Source of the DNA: VXYL01 sp965116935
Lineage (GTDB): Bacteria > Pseudomonadota > Gammaproteobacteria > Pseudomonadales > Azotimanducaceae
Length of the DNA: 64,000 bases
Direction: 5' to 3'
Assembly: GCA_965116935.1 (NCBI GenBank)
Contig: OZ220737.1
Location: 3,968,001 to 4,032,000, forward strand
The notes beneath the pieces are model-generated. The model saw only the letters and a program-made list of their open reading frames with translations. It did no database searches and was not told where the DNA came from. Shown here one piece after another: positions 1 to 8,676 of the stretch. Position 1 is the first letter of the stretch. Each line of letters begins with the position of its first letter. The position numbers and the translations under genes are program-made.

Positions 1-1
1 A

Positions 2-112
2 AACAACACGCTGGCAATGGCGCTGCTCCGCTGCACCGACGCGTGGACCTTGGTGGAGGCTGACGACGCCGCCGCACTGGGCGCCGCCGGCCGCACCGCG
101 CAACTGCACTGA
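2..112 (+). CDS. 3' end of an unidentified gene (partial)
   Basis: An open frame enters from outside the window and stops with TGA at 110-112. Only 36 codons are visible, rich in Ala and Leu. It could be the tail of a metabolic enzyme upstream of gltX, but no motif is recognisable, so no function is proposed. The direction matches gltX, whose ATG lies about 80 bases further on. Confidence 0.5.
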   Translation, partial: NNTLAMALLRCTDAWTLVEADDAAALGAAGRTAQLH

Positions 113-194
113 CGCGTCCCTCGGAGGGAGGGACTTCCGGCGACGAGGGTAAGATGCCCTCTTTGCGCTTTTGCCCAAGGCACAAGGCTCCGCG

Positions 195-1670
195 ATGAGC
201 GTTCGCACCCGGGTTGCCCCGAGTCCCACCGGCGATCCCCACGTCGGCACCGCCTACATGGCGCTCTTCAACTACGCCTTCGCCCGCCACCACGGCGGCA
301 GCTTCATCCTGCGCATCGAGGACACCGACCGCGCCCGCTCGAGCGCCGCTTCCGAGAACGCCATCTTCGAAGCCCTGCACTGGCTCGGCCTCGACTGGGA
401 CGAAGGCCCCGATGTCGGCGGCGCCAGTGGCCCCTATCGCCAGAGCGAGCGGCGCGAGGCATACCGCCAGCACGCCGAAACGCTGCTTGAGAGCGGCAAG
501 GCCTTCTACTGCTTCTGCTCCCGCGAGCGGCTCGATGCGGTGCGCCGAGAGCAGCAGAAGGCTGGCGAGACGCCGCGCTACGACGGCCACTGCCGTTCGC
601 TCGACGCCGACGAGGCCCGCGCCCGGGTGGCAGCCGGCGAGGAGCACGTCATTCGCCTCGCGGTGCCGGGCGAGGGCACCTGCCAGGTTGAGGACGGCTT
701 GCGGGGAACCATCGAAATCCCCTGGCAGCAAGTGGACATGCAGGTGCTGGTGAAAGCCGACGGCTTCCCCACCTATCACTTGGCCGTGGTGGTGGACGAT
801 CACCTCATGGCCATCAGCCACGTGCTGCGCGGCGAGGAGTGGATCAACTCCATGCCGAAGCACCGGCTGCTCTACGACGCCTTCGGCTGGGACATGCCGC
901 AGCACTACCACCTGCCGCTCCTGCGCAACGCCGACCGCAGCAAGCTCTCCAAGCGCAAGAACCCCACCGGCATCGACTACTACCGCCGCCGCGGCTATCT
1001 GCCGGAGGCGCTGCTCAACTACCTGGCCCTCATGGGCTGGTCCATGCCGGACGAGCGCGAGGTCTTCAGCTTGGCCGAGATGATCGAGAACTTCGACATC
1101 GACCGCGTCTCCGTGCGCGGCCCCGTGTTCGACCCCGAAAAGCTCGACTGGCTCAGCGGCCAGCACCTGCGCGCCTTGGAGCCCCAAGACTTCGCCGCCC
1201 GCTTCAACGAGTGGGCAAGCCCAGATCGCCTCGCATCCCTGATCCCGCTCGTACGAGAGCGCACCGAACGCTTCAGCGACCTGGCCGGGCACGTGGACTT
1301 TCTCTTGGGCGACCGCGCCCCGCTCGACCCGGATAGCTTCGCTTCCACCAAGCGCCCGCCGGAGGAGTGCCGCCGCATCCTCGACCATGTCCTGCGCGCC
1401 TTGGAACCTGTCGAGTCATGGCAGCGCGACGCACTGCACGAGGCAATCTCCTCCCTCGCTACGGCCATGGACCTCAAGCTCCGCGACCTCATGCCGACCC
1501 TGTTCATCGCCATCGCCGGCCGCAGCCGCGCGCTGCCGCTCTTCGACTCGATGGCCTGGCTCGGTCGCGACCTGACCCGCGATCGCCTCCGCACCGCAAT
1601 CACTGCCTTGGGCGGCATCAGCAAGAAGGAAGCCAAGCGCTTCGAACGTGCTTGGCGCGATCTCTGGTAG
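195..1670 (+). CDS. gltX: Glutamate--tRNA ligase
   Basis: Class I aminoacyl-tRNA synthetase that charges tRNA-Glu in the cytoplasm. The 491-residue product has the normal family length. The N terminus RVAPSPTGDPHVGTAY carries the HIGH-type signature, and SKLSKRK near residue 252 is the KMSKS-type loop. The Rossmann core and the helical anticodon-binding C-terminal half are both present, so this is the full enzyme and not the short GluQ paralogue. An in-frame TTG lies 24 bases upstream, but the ATG at 195 puts the family's N terminus directly at the start. A D-aminoacylase-like gene follows after 41 bases in the same direction. Confidence 0.95.
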   Translation: MSVRTRVAPSPTGDPHVGTAYMALFNYAFARHHGGSFILRIEDTDRARSSAASENAIFEALHWLGLDWDEGPDVGGASGPYRQSERREAYRQHAETLLESGKAFYCFCSRERLDAVRREQQKAGETPRYDGHCRSLDADEARARVAAGEEHVIRLAVPGEGTCQVEDGLRGTIEIPWQQVDMQVLVKADGFPTYHLAVVVDDHLMAISHVLRGEEWINSMPKHRLLYDAFGWDMPQHYHLPLLRNADRSKLSKRKNPTGIDYYRRRGYLPEALLNYLALMGWSMPDEREVFSLAEMIENFDIDRVSVRGPVFDPEKLDWLSGQHLRALEPQDFAARFNEWASPDRLASLIPLVRERTERFSDLAGHVDFLLGDRAPLDPDSFASTKRPPEECRRILDHVLRALEPVESWQRDALHEAISSLATAMDLKLRDLMPTLFIAIAGRSRALPLFDSMAWLGRDLTRDRLRTAITALGGISKKEAKRFERAWRDLW

Positions 1671-1711
1671 GCTCGTTTCCAACACCGAAATCCCCGAGGG
1701 AGGGCGCCCCC

Positions 1712-3403
1712 ATGCCCCACGACATCGTCATTCGCAACGGCACGCTGGTGGACGGCACCGGCGCCCCAGGCCGCCCCGGCGACCTCGCAATCGACGGCGA
1801 CCGCATCACCGCCGTCGGCGAAGTCCCAGAACGTGGCCGCCGCGAAATCAACGCCGAAGGCAAGTTCGTCACCCCCGGCTTCGTCGACATCCACACCCAC
1901 CTCGACGCCCAGATCGCCTGGGACCCCATCGCCTCGTCCTCCTGCTACCACGGCATCACTTCAGCCGTGATCGGCAACTGCGGCGTCACCTTCGCCCCCT
2001 GCAAGCCGGCCGACCGTGACTACCTCGCGAGCATGATGGAATCCGTCGAGGACATCCCCCGCGACTCCATCAACGCCGGCCTGCCCTGGGACTGGGAAAC
2101 CTACGGCGAATACCTCGCCTCCATCGACCGCATGGACAAGGGCATCAACGTCGGCGGCATGGTGGGCCACTGCGCCGTGCGCATCCACGCCATGGGCGAA
2201 CGTAGCCTCTCCGAAGACCCCGCCGAAGCCACCGACGACGACATCGCCCGCATGTGCGACCTGGTGGACGAGGCCATCGGCGCCGGCGCCCTCGGCTTCT
2301 CCACCTCCCGCACCTTCCTGCACAAGGTGCCGGACGGCCGCCATGTGCCCGGCACCTACGCCGACCCCAAGGAACTCCTCGCCATGGGCCGCGTACTAGG
2401 CCGCCACGGCAAGGGCATCTTCGAAGGCGCACTCCGCATCGGCGAGCGCGACCGTGAAGAAGGCCTGCCGAAGACCCGCGCCGAAATCGCCTGGGTGGGC
2501 GAACTCTCGCGCCAGAACAACGTCCGCTGCACTTTCGGCCTAGCCCACAGCTATCGCCGCCCCGACCTCTACCGTCGCGTAATCGAATTCGCCGAAGAAG
2601 AGAACGCCAAGGGCGCCCAGCTACGCCCGCAGACCAGTTCCCGCGGCATCGGGGGCCTGTTCGGCCTCGATCACCGCACCCCGTTCGACGCCACGCCAGC
2701 CTGGCGCGAACTGCACTCGATGTCCTTTGCCGAGCGCGTCCGAGCGCTGGAAGACGAGTCGTTCCGAGCCCGCCTTGCCGACCTCACCGAAACGCCGACG
2801 CTTGATCTCGCACAGGCATACATCCTCACCGACGACGACCTCGACTACGTCCACGACCGCAACCGCTCGCTGGCCGCACTGGCCGAACGCACCGGCCAAA
2901 CCCCGGTGGAAGCCTTCATCGAACTCAACCGCCGCCACAAGGGCCGCGTGCAACTCTGGCACCCTGGCCTGAACCAATCCATGGACGCCATCGAGGAGAT
3001 GATCACCAACCCCACGGTAGCCATGGGCCTCGCCGACTCCGGCGCCCACGTCGGCCAGATCATGGACGCAAGCTCCCCCACCTGGCTCCTCACCCACTGG
3101 GTGAAAACCCGCGGCGTCATGACCTTGGAAGAAGCCGTGCAAAGCTGGACCAGCGACACCGCCGCCATCTTCGGCATCCGCGAACGCGGCGTGCTCACCG
3201 AGGGCGCTTTCGCCGACGTGAACGTCATCGACATGGACACCTTGGCAATGGAACTGCCCGAATACCGCCACGACTTCCCGGCCGGCGCCGGCCGCTACGT
3301 CCAACGCGGCCGCGGCTACGACCAAACGATCGTCAACGGCCAAGTCTTCATGGAAGCCGGCGAACACGCCGGCGCCCTCGCGGGGGTGACGCTCCGAAGC
3401 TAA
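1712..3403 (+). CDS. N-acyl-D-amino-acid deacylase family amidohydrolase
   Basis: 563-residue amidohydrolase of the D-aminoacylase group. Members hydrolyse N-acyl-D-amino acids or related cyclic amides using a metal centre in a TIM barrel. Visible signatures are the N-terminal beta-sandwich start (IVIRNGTLVDGTG), the metal-binding HTHLDAQ near residue 66, the GNCGVTFAP loop whose Cys bridges the metal in this family, and a late DSGAHVGQ motif. The ATG at 1712 follows GAGGGAGG. A paralogue of almost the same length lies at 43600-45294. The substrate cannot be read from sequence. Confidence 0.85.
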   Translation: MPHDIVIRNGTLVDGTGAPGRPGDLAIDGDRITAVGEVPERGRREINAEGKFVTPGFVDIHTHLDAQIAWDPIASSSCYHGITSAVIGNCGVTFAPCKPADRDYLASMMESVEDIPRDSINAGLPWDWETYGEYLASIDRMDKGINVGGMVGHCAVRIHAMGERSLSEDPAEATDDDIARMCDLVDEAIGAGALGFSTSRTFLHKVPDGRHVPGTYADPKELLAMGRVLGRHGKGIFEGALRIGERDREEGLPKTRAEIAWVGELSRQNNVRCTFGLAHSYRRPDLYRRVIEFAEEENAKGAQLRPQTSSRGIGGLFGLDHRTPFDATPAWRELHSMSFAERVRALEDESFRARLADLTETPTLDLAQAYILTDDDLDYVHDRNRSLAALAERTGQTPVEAFIELNRRHKGRVQLWHPGLNQSMDAIEEMITNPTVAMGLADSGAHVGQIMDASSPTWLLTHWVKTRGVMTLEEAVQSWTSDTAAIFGIRERGVLTEGAFADVNVIDMDTLAMELPEYRHDFPAGAGRYVQRGRGYDQTIVNGQVFMEAGEHAGALAGVTLRS

Positions 3404-3451
3404 GACAGGCGTTGATTCACGCGCCAAAGCGCGTAAGATGCGCGCCTTCGC

Positions 3452-3527
3452 GGGTGTTTAGCTCAGTTGGGAGAGCGACGGCCTTACAAGCCGTAGGTCG
3501 CAGGTTCGAACCCTGCAACACCCACCA
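3452..3527 (+). tRNA. tRNA-Val (anticodon TAC)
   Basis: A 76-nt cloverleaf with acceptor arms GGGTGTT/AACACCC, a D arm with AGCTCAGTTGG, an anticodon loop CTTACAA between ACGGC and GCCGT stems, a T arm with GGTTCGAACC, and an encoded CCA end. Anticodon TAC reads valine codons. It is the first of two tRNA genes; such tRNA ends are common integration sites, and an accessory island starts right after them. Confidence 0.95.
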
Positions 3528-3555
3528 CCCGCTCGCAACGAGCGGGATCGAAAAA

Positions 3556-3632
3556 GGAGCGGTAGTTCAGCTGGTTAGAATACCGGCCTGTCACGCCGGG
3601 GGTCGCGGGTTCGAATCCCGTCCGCTCCGCCA
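3556..3632 (+). tRNA. tRNA-Asp (anticodon GTC)
   Basis: A 77-nt cloverleaf with acceptor arms GGAGCGG/CCGCTCC, an anticodon loop CTGTCAC in the CCGGC/GCCGG stem, a T arm with GGGTTCGAATCCC, discriminator G and encoded CCA. It lies 28 nt after tRNA-Val, probably in one transcript. No integrase gene or duplicated tRNA 3' end was noticed in the window. Confidence 0.96.
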
Positions 3633-3739
3633 AATACTCACTAACGTAATGGTTTAGCTGTATTTTCGCGGAAATTCGCGCTTCGGCGCGTGGTCGCGGT
3701 AGCCGTCCGATTGAAGCCGGACGGGAATGTGGAGATAGC

Positions 3740-6505
3740 GTGAACAAGAATCTGAGAACGCGGTTCGTACGAGACCTAGTAGACGATCTTCAGCAGGTTG
3801 GGGGCAATCGGCTGGAGCAGTGCCTCGAACCCCTTTGGGATTGTGTTGCTGGAGCGCCGGTGAAGGCGCGGGGATTGAACCTGGAGGGCATGGCGGTCGC
3901 GGGAGACGTGGATGCGCGTTGGCCCGACGGGAGCATTGCCGAGGCGAGTTCGCAGAAGGACTACTTCACGGCACCGTACGCGAAGGCGCAGGACGATATA
4001 CGCCATGCACTCAAGGCCGAACCCAATGTCAAGAAGTTGCGGTTGTTTTGCTCGAGGGTCGCGCCAGCAGGTCGGGAGGAGGACCTGCGACGGGCCGTGG
4101 AGGAGCGACACGGGAACGGGTTCGAACTGGACGTGTGGGATGGAGAGAGGATCTGCAAGTACATCGTGGATGTGTTGCTGAGGGACCAGCGGTACGTCGA
4201 GCGAGTGGGTAGCACGCTTCCCAACCTGCGGCGGATCGCGGAGCAGCATGCCGCGACAGGTTTGGTGCCGCCGCAGAGTCCGATGTACGGAGGCCGGTGT
4301 TCGGAGGAGGCCGCGTTACTTAGGCAGCTAGAGACGTCGAAGTGCGTCGTCCTTTGGGGCACGAGTGGCATCGGCAAGACTGAGTTGGCCGTCGCGGTGG
4401 CGGGGGCGTTGCGACGGCGCTTCGAGATGGTGATGTGGGTTACGGCGACCGACATCAGAACGGTGATGGACCTCAGGTCGATCGACGTGCGCAACAACGG
4501 GCATACGCTAAATGTGTGGGGCATGCTCAATGATGCCAGCATTCTCCTCGTGTTGGATGACGTGACCGTGGACTTGGATGTTGGTTCCTTGGCGGCGCGG
4601 TGCGGCAGCTCGCGGGTGATCGTCACTTCGCAGGCCGAGTTTCCTGCGGGCAGCCTCGATGTGGGCTTCCAGAAGGTGAGGTTCGTGGATCGCTCGCAGG
4701 CGGAACGAATTCTATCAAGCGGTTTGGATCTACCTTGCCCGGAGCAGATCGTGGACCGCGCCGTTGACGTGTTTGACGGACATCCGCTGCTGCTGAGGCT
4801 CTTGAACAGGCGGGCGGCCGACGATGGCGGGTGGGAGGAAGTCGAGGGAGAGTTGGGACACCTGCTCAGCAGTACGACACAGAATCGCGAGACAGCGGCG
4901 AAGCGGTTACTGGCCAGGCACCTGTCGGCCGTAGGCCCGGAGTTGGCATTTTTTTTGTGGTGTGGTCAACGCAGCGTTGACTCGGGGCTGTTCCGGTGCC
5001 TGTTCGCAAAGGATGGGAAGCACAAGCTCGACGTACGGGCGATGACGGTGGCAGGGCAGGACGACGTCGTGCAGGTGCATCAGTTCGTCCTGCTGGCGGC
5101 CGAACGCCTACGGGAGGAAGGTATGCTGCAGGTCCTGGCGGAGCGGTTCCAGTCAGACCTCGAGCGCTACCTCGCGGCCACGGGTCACCGCAAGGCGTTG
5201 CCGTTCTATCGCGTGGTACACCGCCATCGAGACCTGATTGCGCGTCTGCTGCAGGTGAACCCGCGGCCTGGTGTTCTACGGTACGCGTACTTTCACGGGT
5301 GCCGTGTGACGGAGCTGCGACCGTCGCTTGTGGGCAAACCGGAAGAGGATCTCGGCCTGGTCTTGGACGGCGGCTGCGAAAGGATGGACGTGCTCAGTCT
5401 GACGGAAGCGATAGAGCGCGACTACCTATGCTCCCGGGAGCGGGATCGGGACGCGGCCAAGGCGGCATTGGAGGGTCGTCTTGGCTTGTACTCGGAGCTC
5501 GAGCACGGGACCGGTGACAGGACTATTCGGGACGTCGTGCGTCATCACCATGCGAAGTCGCTCTTGAAGCTGGGCCGGAGGAAAGAGGCTCTGTCGGCGT
5601 TCCGTGCGCTCAACGACAGCGCCGAGGTCCGGTTTCAGGCTAGATTGCAGGTCGCACGGCTTAGCCGAGATGACCCCAAGGGCGCGTTCGAACAAATCAA
5701 GTCAATCGTCGCGGCGGAGCGGCAGAGGCCTGGAACCGTCGCGACCTCGGTGTTGCTGGAGGCGTTTGTGGCGTTGCGCCTAGGCTTCTTGAGGGGGCAC
5801 GTGGAGGTCTTCGAGCGGGAGATTCGCAACTACATGGCCCGGCAGATCAAGGCGGCGGCGTGTTCGGGGGAGACCCATCCGATGCAGGCCTTTGCCGCGG
5901 TGGGCGTGGGCTGGGCGTTTGTCGACGAGGAGCTGTTCATGGACGTGCTGGAAGTGATCGAAGTTGGGCGGCCGGAGGATGCCGAGGACGATAACGGCCG
6001 AGTTGCGACCGGCCGTGTGCTGACGGCGGCAGGCAAGAAGCACCTTCGCGAGGATAGGAAATCTGCGGCATACAGGCGGCTGAAGGAAGCAGTGGGATTC
6101 TATCGTGCGGTTGCGAGGCCGGGGCCCTTCGGGATGGTGCATTATGCCGACGCGCTGATTCGGCTTGAGCGGTACGCCGAGGCGAGGAAGTTGCTGGACG
6201 AAGTAGAGGTGGACGAGCGGAAGCCGTACTGGCAACTGCGCCGTGCGGAAGTGCATCGAGCGCATGGGGAATTCGCGGAAGCGCTGGAGCGTCTGGATGT
6301 GGCTCTCCAAGACGATCACCTCGGGGGGCCGAGGGCGACGTTTCTCGAACTGCGTGGCGAGGTGCTGTTTGACATGCACGATCCGGGGTTTCGCGAGTGG
6401 TTTGGTCTAGCAATCGCGTGTAGCGACGGGGCGGAGAGCATAAAGAACCGCGAGAGATTATCCGCAAGGCTGGACGCGTTGGAGGGGGAAGCGGATGGGT
6501 GGTAG
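3740..6505 (+). CDS. STAND NTPase with nuclease-like N terminus and helical-repeat C terminus (putative antiviral protein)
   Basis: A 921-residue protein starting at GTG behind GGAGA. Residues 45-150 look like a restriction-endonuclase-fold domain: a GDVDARW segment with D58 is followed by AEASSQKDYF with E68 and K73, a plausible but unproven D-E-K set. A STAND ATPase follows: Walker A GTSGIGKTE (207-215), Walker B ILLVLDD (268-274), the NB-ARC-like strand SRVIVTSQ, and a HPLLLRLL motif near 350. The last 400 residues look like TPR-type helical repeats suited to sensing a ligand. Known STAND immune proteins (Avs type) share this effector-ATPase-sensor order. It stands alone just behind two tRNA genes and upstream of restriction-modification and toxin-antitoxin genes, which fits anti-phage defence. 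The exact subfamily is not recognised. Confidence 0.7.
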   Translation: MNKNLRTRFVRDLVDDLQQVGGNRLEQCLEPLWDCVAGAPVKARGLNLEGMAVAGDVDARWPDGSIAEASSQKDYFTAPYAKAQDDIRHALKAEPNVKKLRLFCSRVAPAGREEDLRRAVEERHGNGFELDVWDGERICKYIVDVLLRDQRYVERVGSTLPNLRRIAEQHAATGLVPPQSPMYGGRCSEEAALLRQLETSKCVVLWGTSGIGKTELAVAVAGALRRRFEMVMWVTATDIRTVMDLRSIDVRNNGHTLNVWGMLNDASILLVLDDVTVDLDVGSLAARCGSSRVIVTSQAEFPAGSLDVGFQKVRFVDRSQAERILSSGLDLPCPEQIVDRAVDVFDGHPLLLRLLNRRAADDGGWEEVEGELGHLLSSTTQNRETAAKRLLARHLSAVGPELAFFLWCGQRSVDSGLFRCLFAKDGKHKLDVRAMTVAGQDDVVQVHQFVLLAAERLREEGMLQVLAERFQSDLERYLAATGHRKALPFYRVVHRHRDLIARLLQVNPRPGVLRYAYFHGCRVTELRPSLVGKPEEDLGLVLDGGCERMDVLSLTEAIERDYLCSRERDRDAAKAALEGRLGLYSELEHGTGDRTIRDVVRHHHAKSLLKLGRRKEALSAFRALNDSAEVRFQARLQVARLSRDDPKGAFEQIKSIVAAERQRPGTVATSVLLEAFVALRLGFLRGHVEVFEREIRNYMARQIKAAACSGETHPMQAFAAVGVGWAFVDEELFMDVLEVIEVGRPEDAEDDNGRVATGRVLTAAGKKHLREDRKSAAYRRLKEAVGFYRAVARPGPFGMVHYADALIRLERYAEARKLLDEVEVDERKPYWQLRRAEVHRAHGEFAEALERLDVALQDDHLGGPRATFLELRGEVLFDMHDPGFREWFGLAIACSDGAESIKNRERLSARLDALEGEADGW

Positions 6506-6545
6506 AGGGTCGCGCGATCCCCGGAAATGAGGGTCGTTCCCGCCA

Positions 6546-6975
6546 CACACTTTTCCGTCCTACTCACCGTGGGCAATCACCCAGGCTCTCCTCTCTGCCC
6601 ACAGCCGACCCGGCCGCGAGCCCGCCCTTGGCCCGTGCCGTCAAGATGTCCAATGCAACCGAAAAATGTCCGGCACCTCCGCCTGCCGTCACCGACAAGG
6701 GCGAAGGAGAAGCCGCATCCGTTTTCCTTCCGGCACACGCCTCTGTCGTCCCGGACGCGGAGACTCGCACACGCACGCTGAGCGACACGGGGCCAACCGG
6801 CAGGCTCGCGAGGCGGCCCCGTGCCGGAAACGCCTATGCGCTGCGAGATGTTGTCCAGTTGGCATGAGAGGGAACGTCTTGTGGCGAGGACGGAAAAGTG
6901 TGGCGGAGGGGTTCCGGTCCGCAGGCAAGGAGAGCGAGGGAGATTGCTTACGGTGTGTAGGACGGAAAAGGTGTC
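6546..6975. repeat. Imperfect inverted repeat, probable insertion-sequence remnants
   Basis: The complement of 6546-6591 and the direct strand of 6929-6975 share a roughly 46-nt segment with about 80% identity, including the core GTAGGACGGAAAAG. A third short copy of GGACGGAAAAGTGTG lies at 6889-6903. The copies flank and follow the 3' end of the decayed transposase at 6985-7607, so they are probably insertion-sequence ends left by repeated or nested insertions. The rest of 6506-6984 holds no gene that I can support. Confidence 0.5.
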
Positions 6976-6984
6976 GCGGGAAAG

Positions 6985-7607
6985 CCCCGTCGCCATGCCG
7001 ATGACGGAGTGGGGTCGGTGGTTGTTGTAGTAGTCGAGGTAGCCGTCGAACCTTGCGTTGGCGTCGGCGACGGTCATGTCGCCGGCGTACTGGTTCCAGA
7101 ACTCGATGCGCTCGGTTCGGTTGGCGCGCTCCACGTGGCCGTTGAGCGGGCGCCTTCGTGGCGGCGGACGGCGAAGGGAGGGTGTCGAGGCGTGCGCACT
7201 CGCCCATGGAACTGGCTGCCGCCGTCGACCTAGACGGAGACCACGTGCATGAAGTCGAGCAGGGCGCGGAGGAAATGTCGGGCGTTGAAGGCGGTGGCGG
7301 CGGAGTAAACGCGGGACAGTATGCGTCGGGGCGACGGGGCAGATGGCGGGACTCGAAGAGTCCGCCGGAACCCTCTTGAGGGGCTGGCCGCCGTGGCTGA
7401 CGGTCATGTGTGGTCGACCTGCACCAGTTCGCCGGGGGCGGCGGCGCGCTCGCCGGGCGCCGGCGGCGGGCGTGCCCGTTTTCGGAGCCGCGACGCCGGG
7501 CGACCTTGACGCGTCCCTCGCAGAGCATCCCGCGCATCGCCCGCGATAGGATGCGGCCGACGCTGGAGACGCTGAGCCAACCGGAGATCCGTGCGCTGGA
7601 GTGTTAG
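6985..7607 (-). pseudogene. Decayed integrase-core (IS481-like) transposase
   Basis: Three minus-strand frames together spell a DDE/integrase-type transposase. A helix-turn-helix linker region (SSVGRILSRAMRG, then VARRRGSENG) at 7450-7600 leads into a VQVDH-like catalytic start in another frame. After further shifts comes the conserved end LNGHVERANRTERIEFWNQY and YLDYYNNHRPHSVIGMAT at 7000-7140. The glutamate of HVERANRTERIEFW fits the third catalytic residue. Several frameshifts and the missing N-terminal third show that it is inactive. Family assignment to IS481 rests on the RTERIEFW and NNHRPH motifs. Confidence 0.7.
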
Positions 7608-7617
7608 CGGACGCCGA

Positions 7618-8547
7618 TCAAGATTCTCTGGGCTTCAATCTGAGTTCGTGAGTTGCTTCGGCGGCAGAGACTAGTCGCTCTGTGTACGACACGAGTGCAG
7701 AATATGCCAGCCGCTCGGCCGTTAGCAGGTGGCGAGAGTCAGTTAGGCGGATGACGTTGTCATCGGGTGTCAGGAAGCCAGATGCTTGATCGAAGTACTC
7801 GCGTACGTAACGGACCACCACATCGTAGTTGCGTCGTAGCTTGCGCCATTCAGCGTAGCGGCGCTGCATCGTGGAAAGGTCGTAGTCCTCGATCTTGCGG
7901 AGGATGGTGATATGTTCGGACAACACCTTGTCTTCGATGGTGTAGCGATGGCCATCGGTGTCGGCGAGCGCGTCTAGGGCAACACGGGTTCTCGTGATCG
8001 TGCCGGAGATGGCGTGCGCCGCGTGGCTGGCACGTGCCAACTGGAGTTCGTCTTCAAGAAGGCCTGACGCCAACAGTTGTGATTCCGCCTGTTCCATCAG
8101 CGAGGAGATGTCGGGTTCCGCCACGTTGGAGGAGAGGTTCCGCTCGGGGAGGATGATGGCGAGAATTGGGATTCGGTGGTCGCGAGTCGCGTTGGCTACT
8201 ATTTCGAAGTAGGTCAAGATGGCCGCAGCATTCGCTACCAACTCGTCAAGCGTGGCGTCGTTCGCAACGGCTTCTTGTTCCAGCAACCCGATGGCGCGCC
8301 GCTGCTCGGCCTCGCCCATTTCGCGGTACTTCAATCCGAACCCAAGAACGATGATGACCAAGGCCACAGCCATCCCCGAGTACACGATCCCTTTCGCGAG
8401 CGAGTAGCCAGCTGGTCTCGATAACTCCGGGATTACCCCTTGCTTGACTAGCGAGCGAAGCAGCCAAAACAGGGCGAGGACGACAAAACCGACCAGGGTG
8501 AGCGGGTCCGTGAGATACGGTGCAAAGGTACCGAAACTAGAGCTCAT
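7618..8547 (-). CDS. Two-helix membrane protein of unknown function
   Basis: A 309-residue protein if the ATG at 8547 is used; a TTG start 63 bases upstream is possible. Two hydrophobic helices lie near the N terminus (about 15-33, starting LTLVGFVVLALFWLL, and 55-73, around GMAVALVIIVLGFG), followed by about 230 soluble, mostly helical residues with many Glu, Arg and Ala. Similar two-helix modules front various sensor or effector proteins, but no domain is recognised in the soluble part. It lies between a transposase remnant and a restriction-modification operon on the same strand, so a defence role is possible but only inferred from position. Confidence 0.65.
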   Translation of the reverse strand: MSSSFGTFAPYLTDPLTLVGFVVLALFWLLRSLVKQGVIPELSRPAGYSLAKGIVYSGMAVALVIIVLGFGLKYREMGEAEQRRAIGLLEQEAVANDATLDELVANAAAILTYFEIVANATRDHRIPILAIILPERNLSSNVAEPDISSLMEQAESQLLASGLLEDELQLARASHAAHAISGTITRTRVALDALADTDGHRYTIEDKVLSEHITILRKIEDYDLSTMQRRYAEWRKLRRNYDVVVRYVREYFDQASGFLTPDDNVIRLTDSRHLLTAERLAYSALVSYTERLVSAAEATHELRLKPRES

Positions 8548-8676
8548 CGCGATGTCAACCACTGCGTCGACCGACGTGTGGAAGCTGCGGGACGGGTCCT
8601 CGACACACAAGCGTTTCGTCCCGCAGGCCCGATGGCCAAAGGTTCACGGGCGATGTGAGCGTTCAGTTCCGTGCCC

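Noticed and set aside
3412..3747. Open frames on both strands across the two tRNA genes
   Set aside because: Their peptides are the well-known translations of tRNA sequence (for example SSVGRATALQAVGRR and LAERTGFEPATPGVTG); the RNA genes explain the region.
6505..7600. Several 60-120-codon frames behind the STAND gene as possible new genes
   Set aside because: They cross the decayed transposase and its repeats; only the combined minus-strand transposase reading matches a family.
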